Below, piece after piece: positions 11,933 to 21,734 of a DNA stretch of 64,000 bases (the stretch's first letter is position 1; every line of letters begins with the position of its first letter). The translations under genes and the position numbers were made by a program. Under the pieces are notes generated by a model. The model saw only the letters and a program-made list of their open reading frames with translations, had not been told where the DNA came from and searched no databases. Source of the DNA: Pseudodesulfovibrio sp. 5S69 (GTDB lineage Bacteria; Desulfobacterota; Desulfovibrionia; Desulfovibrionales; Desulfovibrionaceae); assembly GCF_037094465.1 (NCBI RefSeq), contig NZ_CP146609.1, positions 1,923,501 through 1,987,500 on the forward strand. Reading direction: 5' to 3'.

Positions 11933-12292
11933 ATGAGCAAAAGCAAGAATGCACAGCGGCTTCTTCGCAAGCCCCGCATCAGAAAGAAGATCTCCGGTAC
12001 CGAAGTCCGGCCCCGTCTGGTCGTCTATCGCTCCAACCAGCATCTCTATGCCCAGTTGGTCGACGACGTGAACGGCGTGACCCTGGCCTCCGCCAGCACT
12101 CAGGTGCTGAACAAGGACGGCGAGGCGCTGAAGGCCAACAAGGATTCTGCCGCCAAGGTGGGCATGGCCATTGCCGAGGCCGCCAAGGCCAAGCAGATCG
12201 AGGCCTGTGTCTTCGACCGGAACGGATATATCTATCACGGCAAGATCAAAGCCCTTGCCGACGGCGCCCGTGAAGGCGGGCTGAAATTCTAG
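11933..12292 (+). CDS. rplR: 50S ribosomal protein L18
   Basis: 119 residues. L18 binds 5S rRNA together with L5. A basic N-terminal tail, [18 protein letters not shown], leads into [21 protein letters not shown]. The C-terminus has the conserved [20 protein letters not shown]. It follows rplF by 11 bases and precedes rpsE by 16. Confidence 0.97.
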   Translation: MSKSKNAQRLLRKPRIRKKISGTEVRPRLVVYRSNQHLYAQLVDDVNGVTLASASTQVLNKDGEALKANKDSAAKVGMAIAEAAKAKQIEACVFDRNGYIYHGKIKALADGAREGGLKF

Positions 12293-12308
12293 TCACCAGG
12301 AAAGTAAA

Positions 12309-12800
12309 ATGGAACAGAATGACAGTGGATTGATTGAAAAAATCGTCTACCTCAATCGCGTCGCCAAGGTTGTCAAGGGTGGCCGCCGTTTCAGCTTTAG
12401 CTGCCTGGTGGTCGTCGGTGACGGTGAAGGGGGAGTCGGTTACGGCCTGGGTAAGGCCAACGAAGTGCCCGAAGCCATTCGCAAAGCGAGTGAGCGCGCC
12501 AAGAAGAACATGATCAATGTTCCTCTGTTGGACGGCACCCTCCCGTATGAGGTCCTGGGACGTTACGGCGCGGGCCGCGTCATGCTCAAGCCCGCCAGCC
12601 GAGGCACCGGCATCATCGCCGGCGGTCCCGTTCGTGCGATCATGGAGGCCGTGGGCGTCAATGACATCCTGACCAAGGCCATCGGCACCAACAATCCGCA
12701 CAACGTGTTGCGTGCCACCATGGCCGGATTGGAGTCCCTGCGGAGCGCGGAAGAGGTCTCGGCCCTGCGCGGCGTGACGGTCTCCACTCCCAGAAAGTAG
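12309..12800 (+). CDS. rpsE: 30S ribosomal protein S5
   Basis: 163 residues. S5 contributes to decoding accuracy and mRNA entry. The double-stranded RNA-binding-like N-domain includes [21 protein letters not shown]. The motif [20 protein letters not shown] and the C-terminal [19 protein letters not shown] are characteristic. The next gene, rpmD, starts 12 bases later. Confidence 0.97.
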   Translation: MEQNDSGLIEKIVYLNRVAKVVKGGRRFSFSCLVVVGDGEGGVGYGLGKANEVPEAIRKASERAKKNMINVPLLDGTLPYEVLGRYGAGRVMLKPASRGTGIIAGGPVRAIMEAVGVNDILTKAIGTNNPHNVLRATMAGLESLRSAEEVSALRGVTVSTPRK

Positions 12801-12812
12801 AAGGATATCGCC

Positions 12813-12986
12813 GTGATTAAAGTCAAGCAGATCAAAAGCAAGATTGCCTGCAAGCCCGACCAGGTCAAGACCCTGGAATCCCTGGGCCTGCGCAGGATCA
12901 ATCAGGTCAAAGAGCACGATGACAATCCCGTCATCCGCGGAATGATCTACAAGGTCAGACACCTGGTGGAGGTTACCGAATCATGA
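12813..12986 (+). CDS. rpmD: 50S ribosomal protein L30
   Basis: A short GTG-started gene of 57 residues that is easy to miss. It reads [20 protein letters not shown] and then [19 protein letters not shown], ending [13 protein letters not shown]. This is the normal size and pattern of L30, which binds 5S/23S rRNA. Upstream GAAGGA is a fair ribosome-binding site. The TGA stop overlaps the rplO start (ATGA), and the position between rpsE and rplO is exactly where rpmD belongs. Confidence 0.95.
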   Translation: MIKVKQIKSKIACKPDQVKTLESLGLRRINQVKEHDDNPVIRGMIYKVRHLVEVTES

Positions 12987-13429
12987 GACTTCATGAACTC
13001 TACGCCTTCCCGGAAGAATATAAGAACCGCAAGCGCATAGGGCGCGGCTCCGGCTCCGGATGGGGCAAGACCGCCGCCAAGGGCCACAAGGGTCAGAATG
13101 CCCGTGCCGGCGGCGGCGTCCGCCCCGGTTTCGAAGGCGGCCAGATGCCTCTGGCCCGCCGCCTGCCCAAGCGCGGGTTCAAGAATCCCTTCCGTGAAGA
13201 ATACGAAGCCGTCAACGTGGGCCGCCTGATCGCCCTGTTCGAAGGCAAGGATGAGATTACCGTTGCCGACATGTACGAGCGCGGCGTCGTCAAGAGCGGC
13301 GCTCCGGTCAAAGTGCTGGGCACCGGTGACGTCGACAAGGCCGTGACCATCGAAGCCCATCGCTTCAGCGCGTCCGCCGCCGACAAGATTGCCAAGGCCG
13401 GCGGTACCGCCAAGGCCATTGAGGCGTAA
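12983..13429 (+). CDS. rplO: 50S ribosomal protein L15
   Basis: 148 residues. L15 is a late-assembly 50S protein. The glycine-rich N-terminal arm GRGSGSGWGKTAAKGHKGQNAR followed by FEGGQMPLARRLPKRGFKN is diagnostic. The start codon overlaps the end of rpmD by four bases, so translation is probably coupled. secY follows after 32 bases. Confidence 0.97.
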   Translation: MRLHELYAFPEEYKNRKRIGRGSGSGWGKTAAKGHKGQNARAGGGVRPGFEGGQMPLARRLPKRGFKNPFREEYEAVNVGRLIALFEGKDEITVADMYERGVVKSGAPVKVLGTGDVDKAVTIEAHRFSASAADKIAKAGGTAKAIEA

Positions 13430-13461
13430 ACTCACTATTGATCCGGAAGGGTACTTAGACG

Positions 13462-14772
13462 ATGTCAGGAGTTGATAATATTGCCCGGTTGCCGGAGCTG
13501 CGTAAAAAGCTGCTCTGGACGTTCGCACTGCTCGCTGTCTACCGGTTGGGCATACACATCCCTATTCCCGGCGTCGATAGTGCCGCGCTTTCCGAGTTCT
13601 TCGCTCAGGCGCAGAACACCCTCTTCGGCGTGTTCGACATGTTCTCCGGCGGTGGACTCAAACGGATGTCCATCTTCGCCCTGGGTATCATGCCGTACAT
13701 CTCGGCCTCGATTATCCTTCAACTTCTGACCGTGGTCAGCCCCGAGCTGAAACGTCTCCAGAAGGATGAAGGCGAGGCCGGCCGGAAGAAGATAACCCAG
13801 TACACCCGGTACGGCACGGTGCTCATCACCGTGGTGCAGGGTTTCGCCATCGCCACCGGTCTGGAGTCCATGAGCTCGCCCACGGGCGCCCCCATGGTCC
13901 TCTATTCCGGTATCGGCTTCAAGCTGATGACGATCCTGACCCTGACCGCGGGCACCGTGTTCCTGATGTGGCTGGGCGAGCAGATGACCGAAAAGGGCAT
14001 CGGCAACGGCATCTCGCTGATCATCTACGCGGGTATCGTCGCCGGCCTTCCGGCCGCGCTGATCAATACCCTGCAGTTGATGACCGTGGGCGAGATCTCC
14101 TTGTTCATCCTGCTCATCCTGCTGGTCGTGATGGTGGCCACCTTGGCCTTCATCGTGTTCATGGAGCGCGGACAGCGTCGTATTCCCATTCACTATGCCA
14201 AACGTCAGCAAGGACGCCGCATGTTCGGCGGGCAGACCACGCATCTGCCGCTGAAGATCAACACCGCCGGTGTTATTCCGCCGATCTTCGCGTCCTCCAT
14301 CCTGATGTTCCCTGCAACGCTTGCCCAGTTCTCGAACAACAAGTACCTGCAGGACTTCTCGGCCTACTTCAGGCCCGATTCCATCCTGTACAATATCCTG
14401 TACATCGGAATCATCATCTTCTTCTGCTATTTCTACACGGCGATCATGTTCGATCCCAAGGGAATCGCGGAGAACATCCAGAAGCAGGGCGGGTTCATCC
14501 CGGGCATCCGCCCGGGCAACCGCACCCGCGAGTACATCGACAAGGTGCTTGCCCGCATCACCCTGTGGGGCGCCTTTTATGTCTCGGCGGTCTGCGTGCT
14601 GCCCATGCTCCTGATCAGCAAATTCGGCGTCCCGTTCTATTTCGGCGGCACCTCCCTGCTGATCGTGGTCGGCGTGGCCATGGACTTCATGGGCCAGATC
14701 GAGTCCTACATGATCTCCCGCCAGTACGAGGGATTGATGGGGAAAGGCAATAAACTCAAAGGAAGGCGTTAG
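13462..14772 (+). CDS. secY: Preprotein translocase channel subunit SecY
   Basis: 436 residues with ten predicted membrane segments. SecY forms the protein-conducting channel of the inner membrane with SecE and SecG. Conserved blocks are RLGIHIPIPGVD in the first helix region, GIMPYISASIILQLL in helix 2, GNGISLIIYAGIVAGLPAAL, and RTREYIDKVLARITLWGAF. It occupies its standard place at the end of the spc operon, with map next. Confidence 0.98.
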   Translation: MSGVDNIARLPELRKKLLWTFALLAVYRLGIHIPIPGVDSAALSEFFAQAQNTLFGVFDMFSGGGLKRMSIFALGIMPYISASIILQLLTVVSPELKRLQKDEGEAGRKKITQYTRYGTVLITVVQGFAIATGLESMSSPTGAPMVLYSGIGFKLMTILTLTAGTVFLMWLGEQMTEKGIGNGISLIIYAGIVAGLPAALINTLQLMTVGEISLFILLILLVVMVATLAFIVFMERGQRRIPIHYAKRQQGRRMFGGQTTHLPLKINTAGVIPPIFASSILMFPATLAQFSNNKYLQDFSAYFRPDSILYNILYIGIIIFFCYFYTAIMFDPKGIAENIQKQGGFIPGIRPGNRTREYIDKVLARITLWGAFYVSAVCVLPMLLISKFGVPFYFGGTSLLIVVGVAMDFMGQIESYMISRQYEGLMGKGNKLKGRR

Positions 14773-14774
14773 TC

Positions 14775-15545
14775 TTGAAAAAGTTTCGGGGCGTCTTCCT
14801 CAAGAATGATAAAGAGATTGGCCTCATGCGTGAGGCCAATCGCCTTGTTTCCAGAATTCTCGACGAACTCGGTGAAAACGTCAGACCCGGCGTTTCCACC
14901 ATGTACTTCGAGAACATCTGCCGCGCACGCTGCGACGAGTACGGTGTAAGGCCGAACTTCCTGGGATACCAGGGATTCCCCTTCGCCCTGTGCTGCTCGG
15001 TCAACGAGGAGATCGTGCACGGCTTTCCCTCCGAGGAGCGCATCCTCAAGGAGGGCGACATCGTCAGTTTTGACATGGGTGTCGAATACAAGGGATTCCA
15101 TGGAGACTCCGCCCGCACCTTCGGGGTGGGCAAAGTTTCCAATGAAGCGCAGAAACTCATGGATGTAACCCGCGAGTCTCTGTATATAGGGATCGAGCAG
15201 GCCCGGCCCGGAAACAATCTGTATGACATCTCCGCGGCAATCCAGTCATACGTGGAAGGGTTCGGCCTGGGTATCGTCCGTCGTTTTGTAGGTCATGGGA
15301 TCGGCAGTCACCTTCATGAGAAGCCCGAGATCCCCAACTTCGTGCCCAGGGGGCTGTCCGGCGTTCCTCTCAAAGCCGGAATGGTCCTTGCCATTGAGCC
15401 GATGGTCACACTGGGAACGCACGAAGTCGAGGTTCTGGACGACAACTGGACTGCGGTAACCAAGGACGGTTCACTGGCTGCTCACTTCGAGCACTCCGTG
15501 GCCGTGACCTCCGACGGACCGAGAATATTGAGCCTGTCCGACTAG
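14775..15545 (+). CDS. map: Methionine aminopeptidase type I
   Basis: 256 residues from TTG 14775, which is near AGGAAGG and 2 bases after secY; an internal ATG at 14826 would truncate the conserved N-terminus. The enzyme removes the initiator methionine in the cytosol. The metal ligands are visible: the first Asp in SFDMGVEYKGFHGDSARTF with the second Asp following, His in GHGIGSHLHEKPEI, Glu in AIEPMVT and the last Glu in AHFEHSVAVT. No zinc-finger extension is present. The usual neighbour infA is absent. Confidence 0.96.
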   Translation: MKKFRGVFLKNDKEIGLMREANRLVSRILDELGENVRPGVSTMYFENICRARCDEYGVRPNFLGYQGFPFALCCSVNEEIVHGFPSEERILKEGDIVSFDMGVEYKGFHGDSARTFGVGKVSNEAQKLMDVTRESLYIGIEQARPGNNLYDISAAIQSYVEGFGLGIVRRFVGHGIGSHLHEKPEIPNFVPRGLSGVPLKAGMVLAIEPMVTLGTHEVEVLDDNWTAVTKDGSLAAHFEHSVAVTSDGPRILSLSD

Positions 15546-15571
15546 CTCCTTCGGGGGCCTGTAATTCGGGC

Positions 15572-15600
15572 TTGCTCTTTGTTCGAAAAGGCTGTATAAA
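15572..15600 (+). promoter_or_regulatory. Candidate promoter of the alpha operon
   Basis: TTGCTC (15572-15577), a 17-base spacer, then TATAAA (15595-15600), a near-consensus -10. It lies between map and rpmJ, so the rpmJ-rpsM-rpsK-rpsD-rpoA-rplQ genes may have their own transcript. Transcription would start about 16 bases before the strong hairpin at 15623. Confidence 0.5.
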
Positions 15601-15622
15601 ACGCAGCTTCGTTAAAAAGGCC

Positions 15623-15640
15623 ACCCCCCGCGAGGGGGGT
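15623..15640 (+). promoter_or_regulatory. Perfect GC hairpin with GCGA tetraloop in the alpha operon leader
   Basis: ACCCCCC (15623-15629) pairs with GGGGGGT (15634-15640) around a GCGA loop of the stable GNRA class. No T tract follows directly, so it is not an obvious terminator. Its place between promoter and rpmJ suggests a leader control element or a weak terminator of the spc transcript. Confidence 0.55.
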
Positions 15641-15676
15641 ATGGGCATTATTGTTATTTAGACATTGGAGATGGTC

Positions 15677-15790
15677 ATGAAAGTCAGACCTTCTGTGAAG
15701 AAAATGTGTTCCAAGTGCAAAGTAATTCGGCGCAACGGTGTGCTGCGGGTGATCTGCGAAAATCCCCGGCACAAGCAGCGTCAAGGATAG
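15677..15790 (+). CDS. rpmJ: 50S ribosomal protein L36
   Basis: A 37-residue gene: [19 protein letters not shown], then [18 protein letters not shown]. The zinc ligands C11, C14, C27 and H32 are all present, so this is the zinc-binding form of L36. GGAGATGGTC precedes the ATG at 15677; an ATG two codons upstream (15671) is in frame but sits on the ribosome-binding site. L36 is a small late-assembly 50S protein. It stands before rpsM, the usual place. Confidence 0.95.
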   Translation: MKVRPSVKKMCSKCKVIRRNGVLRVICENPRHKQRQG

Positions 15791-15802
15791 AGGGTAAAAA
15801 CT

Positions 15803-16174
15803 ATGGCACGTATTGCTGGCGTTGATCTGCCGAGGAACAAGCGCGTCGATATCGCGTTGACGTACATCTACGGCATCGGCCGTACCATGGCCCTGCAGAT
15901 TCTCGACACCACCGGTATCGACTGGAAGACCAGCAGTGACGACCTCACTGCCGAAGACGTCAACCAGATCCGCGTCGAGATCGAGAACAACTACAAGGTT
16001 GAGGGCGATCTCCGCCGTGAGATCACCACCAACATCAAACGCTTGATGGACATCGGCTGCTACCGCGGTCTGCGCCATCGCCGCGGTCTGCCCGTTCGCG
16101 GTCAGAAGTCCAAGACCAACGCCCGCACCCGCAAGGGGCCGCGCCGTTCCGTCATGGGCCGCAAGAAGAAATAG
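15803..16174 (+). CDS. rpsM: 30S ribosomal protein S13
   Basis: 123 residues. S13 lies in the 30S head and makes bridges to the 50S and contacts the P-site tRNA. It opens [21 protein letters not shown] and contains the helix-two-turn-helix segment [16 protein letters not shown], then [13 protein letters not shown]. It is the second gene of the alpha operon. Confidence 0.97.
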   Translation: MARIAGVDLPRNKRVDIALTYIYGIGRTMALQILDTTGIDWKTSSDDLTAEDVNQIRVEIENNYKVEGDLRREITTNIKRLMDIGCYRGLRHRRGLPVRGQKSKTNARTRKGPRRSVMGRKKK

Positions 16175-16217
16175 CTCGACAAGAGACTATCGCCGGCGCG
16201 CCCGTGCGTGCGCTTGC

Positions 16218-16229
16218 GTCTTATAAGAC
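16218..16229. repeat. 12-base perfect palindrome between rpsM and rpsK
   Basis: GTCTTATAAGAC reads the same on both strands. It lies in the 79-base gap between rpsM and rpsK, preceded by a GC-rich stretch (CGGCGCGCCCGTGCGTGCGC). It could be a short leader hairpin or a protein site; no function is shown. Confidence 0.4.
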
Positions 16230-16253
16230 TTTTATTCAACGGAGATTAAGGCA

Positions 16254-16640
16254 ATGGCTAAACCCCGTCGCTCTGGGAAGAAAAAAGAGAAGAAGAATAT
16301 TCCCGTCGGTATTGCCCACGTCAAGGCCACGTTCAACAATACGATCGTGACCTTCACCGACGTCAAGGGCAATGTCGTCAGCTGGGCTTCCGCCGGTGCT
16401 CATTTTAAGGGTTCCCGCAAGTCCACTCCTTTCGCGGCCCAGATGGCTGCCGAAGCCGCCGCCAAGCGCGCCCAGGATTCCGGCATGCGCACTGTGGGCA
16501 TTTACGTCAAGGGCCCCGGCTCCGGCCGTGAGGCCGCCATGCGCGCCATCAACAACGTCGGCTTCAAGGTGACCTTCATTCGGGACATCACCCCGATTCC
16601 CCACAATGGTTGCCGTCCGCCCAAACGCCGCAGGGTCTAA
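16254..16640 (+). CDS. rpsK: 30S ribosomal protein S11
   Basis: 128 residues. S11 forms the 30S platform beside the Shine-Dalgarno helix. It contains [24 protein letters not shown] and the end [10 protein letters not shown], both diagnostic. The start codon follows GGAG. It is separated from rpsM by 79 bases that include a palindrome, the largest gap in the alpha operon. Confidence 0.97.
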   Translation: MAKPRRSGKKKEKKNIPVGIAHVKATFNNTIVTFTDVKGNVVSWASAGAHFKGSRKSTPFAAQMAAEAAAKRAQDSGMRTVGIYVKGPGSGREAAMRAINNVGFKVTFIRDITPIPHNGCRPPKRRRV

Positions 16641-16655
16641 TTAAGGAGAAGAATC

Positions 16656-17282
16656 GTGGCAAGATATACTCAAGCTAAATGCAAGCTGTGCCGCCGCGAG
16701 GGAGAGAAACTCTTCCTCAAGGGTGATCGCTGCTACACCGACAAGTGCGCCTACGAGAAGCGGCCCTATCCTCCGGGACACGCCGGCCGCATGCGCCACA
16801 AGATGTCCGACTACGCCATCCAGCTTCGCGAGAAGCAGAAGGTCCGCCGCATGTACGGCGTCCTGGAAGGCCAGTTCCGTATGTACTACAAGCGTGCCGA
16901 GGGCATGAAGGGCGTGGCCGGCCACAACCTGCTGTTCCTGTTGGAGCGTCGTCTCGACAACGTGATCTATCGTCTCGGCTTCGCCAACTCCCGCGACCAG
17001 GCTCGCCAGTTGGTCCGTCACGGCATCTTCAAGCTCAACGGCCGCCGCGTGAGCATCCCGTCCATGCAGGTCAAGGCCGAGGATGTCATCGAGGTCCGTG
17101 AGGAAGCCCGCAAGATCCCCGTGATCAACGAGGCCCAGGAAGTCATTGCCCGCCGCGGCTGCCCCGAGTGGCTGGAATCCGACGGCGCCAACTTCAAGGG
17201 CACGGTTAAGGCCATGCCGAGCCGGGAAGACATCCAGTTCCCGATCAACGAGCAGCTGATTGTCGAATTGTACTCCAAGTAA
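16656..17282 (+). CDS. rpsD: 30S ribosomal protein S4, zinc-type
   Basis: A GTG-started gene of 208 residues behind AAGGAG. S4 binds 16S rRNA first in assembly of the 30S body and in many bacteria represses the alpha operon. The N-terminus has four cysteines (C9, C12, C26, C31) arranged as in zinc-binding S4. The S4 RNA-binding domain runs from about residue 98 (RRLDNVIYRLGFANSRDQARQ). It is next to rpoA, the standard order. Confidence 0.97.
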   Translation: MARYTQAKCKLCRREGEKLFLKGDRCYTDKCAYEKRPYPPGHAGRMRHKMSDYAIQLREKQKVRRMYGVLEGQFRMYYKRAEGMKGVAGHNLLFLLERRLDNVIYRLGFANSRDQARQLVRHGIFKLNGRRVSIPSMQVKAEDVIEVREEARKIPVINEAQEVIARRGCPEWLESDGANFKGTVKAMPSREDIQFPINEQLIVELYSK

Positions 17283-17294
17283 ATAGGGGACTAC

Positions 17295-18324
<1,030 letters not shown>

Positions 18325-18335
<11 letters not shown>

Positions 18336-18849
18336 AAAGTCCGGCCGCAAACTGAATCGGTCCAATACGCACCGTGCCGCCATGTTCAAGAACATGGCCC
18401 GCGCCCTCCTGACCTACGAGCAGATCCGCACCACCGAAGCCAAGGCCAAGGAACTTCGTCGCATTGCCGACAAGCTCATCACCCTGGCCGTGCGCAACGA
18501 CCTGCATTCCCGCCGTCAGGCGTACAAGGTCCTCGGTAGCCACCAGATGGTTCAGCGTCTCTTCGACGAGATCGGTCCCCGCTTTGCGGAAGCCGGCGGG
18601 GGCTACACCCGCATCGTCAAGATGGCCCAGCCCCGCAAGGGCGACTGCGCTCCCATGGTCATCATCGAGTTGACCAAGAAGGCCGGTGAAACGGCCGCCG
18701 CAGCCCCGGCCAAGGAAGAGCCCAAGAAGGCTTCCAAGCCCGCCGAGAAGAAAGAAGAGCCCAAGAAGGCCCCTGAAAAGGCCGAGGAAAAGCCTGAGGA
18801 AACGGCCGAGGAAACTCCCGAAGCCGCCGAAAAGGCCGACGAAGAATAA
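18325..18849 (+). CDS. rplQ: 50S ribosomal protein L17 with a long charged tail
   Basis: 174 residues, about 50 more than typical bacterial L17. Residues 1-116 are ordinary L17 ([17 protein letters not shown], then [25 protein letters not shown]). From about 120 on, the chain is a low-complexity tail of A, K, E and P with repeated EEPKKA/EKAEE units. L17 contacts several domains of 23S rRNA near the tunnel exit. The gene overlaps rpoA by 11 bases, and a strong terminator follows. Confidence 0.96.
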
Positions 18850-18857
18850 ATAATCAA

Positions 18858-18885
18858 GGGCAGGCCGAAGGCCTGCCCTTTTTTT
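18858..18885 (+). terminator. Intrinsic terminator of the ribosomal cluster
   Basis: A perfect 9-base stem GGGCAGGCC / GGCCTGCCC with loop GAA is followed by seven T residues. It starts 9 bases after the rplQ stop codon and ends the alpha operon. Confidence 0.97.
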
Positions 18886-18926
18886 GTTCTAAGCTATAGA
18901 TTTCATCAATTTTGAGGATAGGTTGT

Positions 18927-19811
18927 ATGGACATCAGAAAGCTTGAAGCGTTTTGCAAGGTTTATGAATTGCAAAGTTTTTCCAGAGCCGGAGAGGCCAT
19001 GTTCCTGTCCCAGCCGACCATCAGTTCGCACGTGGCCAATCTCGAGGATGAACTGGGCGTCAAGTTGTTCGACCGTCTCGGGCGAAAGATCATGCCCACC
19101 CAGGCCGGAGACGTGCTCTATGAGAGCATGGTGACCATCTTCCGGAATCTGGACCGGGCCAAGGCTGCCATCGAGGTCCTGCGCGACCGGGTTGTCGGCG
19201 AGTTGCAGGTGGGGTGCAGCACCATCCCGTCCCACAGCATCCTGCCGGAACTGCTCAAATCCTTTTCCGCCAAGTACCCCGAGGTCTCGTTTATCGTTCA
19301 CACCGGCGATTCGTCCGAGGTCATAAAGAGGGTTGCCTCCGGCGATTGGCCCGTGGGCATCGTGGGCAAGCGGCCCGAGGAAGAGGAGTTGACGGCCAAG
19401 CTCCTGGCCCGCGACGAGACCATCTTGGTGGCCTCGCCCAACGCGCCTTGGCTGCCCGTTGTGGACGAGCCGACCATGGACGAGCTTGTGCAACTGCCGT
19501 GGATCATGCGGATTCAGGGATCGGCCACGCGGATGGTTTTGGAGAACGCCCTGAACAAGGCGGGCTGCTCCCTGCAGAACCTGAACATCCGCTGCAAGGT
19601 GGAAGGGACCTGCGAGAGCCTGGCTCACGCCGTGCACGGGGTGGGCATGTGCTTCACCTCCAAGCTGGCCGCTCAGTCACTGCTGGACAGCGGCGAGGTC
19701 GTGCGCATCAAGGCCCCGGCCCTGGAAGGGCGCCGGGAGTTCTACCTCATCCACCACAGCGGCCGGTACATGTTCCCGGCGCTCAAGGCCTTCGTGGAGT
19801 TCCACGGGTAG
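18927..19811 (+). CDS. LysR-family transcriptional regulator
   Basis: I start it at ATG 18927 (MDIRKLEAFCKVYELQSFS) because GAGGA sits seven bases upstream; a TTG at 18912 is possible but lies on that site. The product has 294 residues. The winged helix-turn-helix is at about 1-60 (AGEAMFLSQPTISSHVANLEDELG). The rest is a periplasmic-binding-protein-like effector domain (about 90-290). It resembles the CysB-like regulators that in related bacteria are linked with selenium metabolism, but no such gene is adjacent, so the target is unknown. It converges with mqnA, four bases apart. Confidence 0.9.
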   Translation: MDIRKLEAFCKVYELQSFSRAGEAMFLSQPTISSHVANLEDELGVKLFDRLGRKIMPTQAGDVLYESMVTIFRNLDRAKAAIEVLRDRVVGELQVGCSTIPSHSILPELLKSFSAKYPEVSFIVHTGDSSEVIKRVASGDWPVGIVGKRPEEEELTAKLLARDETILVASPNAPWLPVVDEPTMDELVQLPWIMRIQGSATRMVLENALNKAGCSLQNLNIRCKVEGTCESLAHAVHGVGMCFTSKLAAQSLLDSGEVVRIKAPALEGRREFYLIHHSGRYMFPALKAFVEFHG

Positions 19812-19815
19812 GGCG

Positions 19816-20640
19816 TCAGGGCAGGAAGACCAGCTCCGGAGCCCTGTCGATGATCCCGGTCTCCACCAGGCTTTCATAGAAGGCCCGCATCCCCTCCTGC
19901 TCCTCGGGGCCGAGGTCGTAGACCAGGCCGTCGAAGTAGGAGCACATCTCCTCGTCGTTGAGGCAGCTTTCCTCGGCCGCCATGACGCAGACGTCGCCGA
20001 TGTTCTCCTCTCCCCAGCGTTTGCCCGCGAGCAGCAGCCTTGAGGCCTGCTCCACCTTTTCTCGATCCCGTTCCCAGCTTTCGCGCCGGACGATCCAGAC
20101 GCCAAAGATGAAGGGCAGGCCGGTCAGTTCGCGCCAGGCCTCGCCCAGGTCGATGCGGTACGGGTAGTCCGGGTGGTAGCGCAGGTTCAGGGCCTCGTCA
20201 CCGATGCACAGGATGGCCTGGGGGCGCTCCCCGGTCCCGAGGACGTCGGTGGCGCTGCCCGTGGTGAACACCGTCTTGATGTTCCACAGCTTGGCCTGAA
20301 GCACGCGGAGTAGGGCCGCCGAGGTGTGGGTCTGGGCGCTGACCAGGATGGTCCTGCCGTCCAGTTCTTCCACGGGGCGGCGGCTGAGGAGCAGTACGCT
20401 CTGCACAGGCCCCCGACTGCCGATGCCGATGTTCGGGATGAGGAAGTATTTGTCGGCATGCCGGGCGTACTCCACACTGGAGCAGGCGGACACGTCGAGC
20501 TTGCCCGCATCCATGAGCTGGTTGAGTTCGGCGGGTGGGCCCGAGGTGACCTCGCAGTCCATGGGCAGGATGCCGGTTTCCAGTGGGTGGTATATGGGCA
20601 GGACGTTGAGATAGCCGATTTTTCCTAGGCGGACGGGCAT
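19816..20640 (-). CDS. mqnA: Chorismate dehydratase of the futalosine pathway
   Basis: 274 residues from ATG 20640 (MPVRLGKIGYLNVLPIYHPLE); a longer open frame upstream belongs to mqnC. MqnA converts chorismate to 3-enolpyruvylbenzoate, the entry to menaquinone by the futalosine route. The fold is that of a periplasmic-binding-like protein; the opening GYLNVLPIYHPLE, the mid-part ISVLVSAQTHTS-type strand and FIFGVWIVRRE fit the family. The start overlaps the mqnC stop by one base, so the two are coupled. Confidence 0.93.
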   Translation of the reverse strand: MPVRLGKIGYLNVLPIYHPLETGILPMDCEVTSGPPAELNQLMDAGKLDVSACSSVEYARHADKYFLIPNIGIGSRGPVQSVLLLSRRPVEELDGRTILVSAQTHTSAALLRVLQAKLWNIKTVFTTGSATDVLGTGERPQAILCIGDEALNLRYHPDYPYRIDLGEAWRELTGLPFIFGVWIVRRESWERDREKVEQASRLLLAGKRWGEENIGDVCVMAAEESCLNDEEMCSYFDGLVYDLGPEEQEGMRAFYESLVETGIIDRAPELVFLP

Positions 20641-21707
20641 TATTTTGCCTCCATCAGGGTATAGTCCATGGTCCGTTGGCAGGGCGTGAACCCGGCCCCT
20701 TCGACCAGACGGCGGATTTCCTCGCGGGACAGGCGGAAGGCCACGCCCGCGGCCTTGACCACGTTCTCCTCGATCATGGTCGAGCCGAAGTCGTTGCCGC
20801 CGAAATAGAGGGCCAACTGGGCGATCTTGGGGCCCATGGTCACCCAGGAGACCTGGACGTTGTCCACGTTGTCCAGGACGATGCGCGATACGGCCAGGGT
20901 GCGCAGGTATTCCACGCTGGTCAGCTTGCGGCAGTTCGGCAGGGCCGTGTGGTCGGGCTGGAAGGTCCAGGGGATGAAGGCGGTGAACCCGCCGGTGCGG
21001 TCCTGGACCTCGCGTACGCGGAAGAGATGCTCCAGCCGCTGGGCCGGGGTTTCGAGGTGTCCGAACATCATGGTCGCGGTGGTGCGGAGCCCCTGCCTGT
21101 GGGCCTCTTCCATGACGCCCAGCCATTGGTCGGACGGGCACTTGTTCGGGGCCACCCGCGAGCGGACCTCGTCCACCAGAATCTCGGCGCCGCCGCCGGG
21201 GATGGAGTCCAGCCCGGCCGCGCGCAGCCGCCGGATGACCTCGGCAATGGAGATGCCCTCCTTCTCGCTCCAGAAGACCACTTCGGGCGGGGAAAAGGCG
21301 TGGATGTGCACCGGATGGTTTTGTTTGATCCAACGGAGCATGTCCTCGTACCAGGTCAGCGGCAGGTCCGGATGGTGCCCGCCCTGCATGAGGATCTGGG
21401 TGCCGCCCAGCGCCTTGGTCTCGTCGATCTTGCGCCCGATCTCCTCGAAGGAGAGTACGTAGGCGTCCTTGTCGCCGGGCTCGCAGAAGAACGCGCAGAA
21501 CTTGCAGCAGCAGACGCAGACGTTGGAATAGTTGATATTCCGGTCCACCACATAGGTGACCACCGGCTCGGGATGCCTACGCAGCCGCACCCGGTGGGCC
21601 AGCCAGCCGAGGTCGTAAAAATCCGCCTCGGCATACAGTCGCTCGGCCTCGCCGAACCTGATGCGCTCCCCGGCCAACACCTTGTCGAAAATATATTCAA
21701 GCATCAT
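20640..21707 (-). CDS. mqnC: Cyclic dehypoxanthinyl futalosine synthase (radical SAM)
   Basis: 355 residues. MqnC is a radical SAM enzyme that cyclises dehypoxanthinylfutalosine. The CxxxCxxC iron-sulfur cluster ligands are C64, C68 and C71 in VCVCCCKFC. DRNINYSNVC before them and GGTQILMQGGHHPDL, SIPGGGAEI and FGHLETPAQRLEHL after them are typical of this family rather than of MqnE. Two adjacent ATGs (21707, 21704) could serve as start. It is separated from mqnE by a 145-base spacer with a dispersed hairpin element. Confidence 0.93.
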   Translation of the reverse strand: MMLEYIFDKVLAGERIRFGEAERLYAEADFYDLGWLAHRVRLRRHPEPVVTYVVDRNINYSNVCVCCCKFCAFFCEPGDKDAYVLSFEEIGRKIDETKALGGTQILMQGGHHPDLPLTWYEDMLRWIKQNHPVHIHAFSPPEVVFWSEKEGISIAEVIRRLRAAGLDSIPGGGAEILVDEVRSRVAPNKCPSDQWLGVMEEAHRQGLRTTATMMFGHLETPAQRLEHLFRVREVQDRTGGFTAFIPWTFQPDHTALPNCRKLTSVEYLRTLAVSRIVLDNVDNVQVSWVTMGPKIAQLALYFGGNDFGSTMIEENVVKAAGVAFRLSREEIRRLVEGAGFTPCQRTMDYTLMEAK

Positions 21708-21734
21708 AACTATCTCTCTTGCTCAATAATCTCG

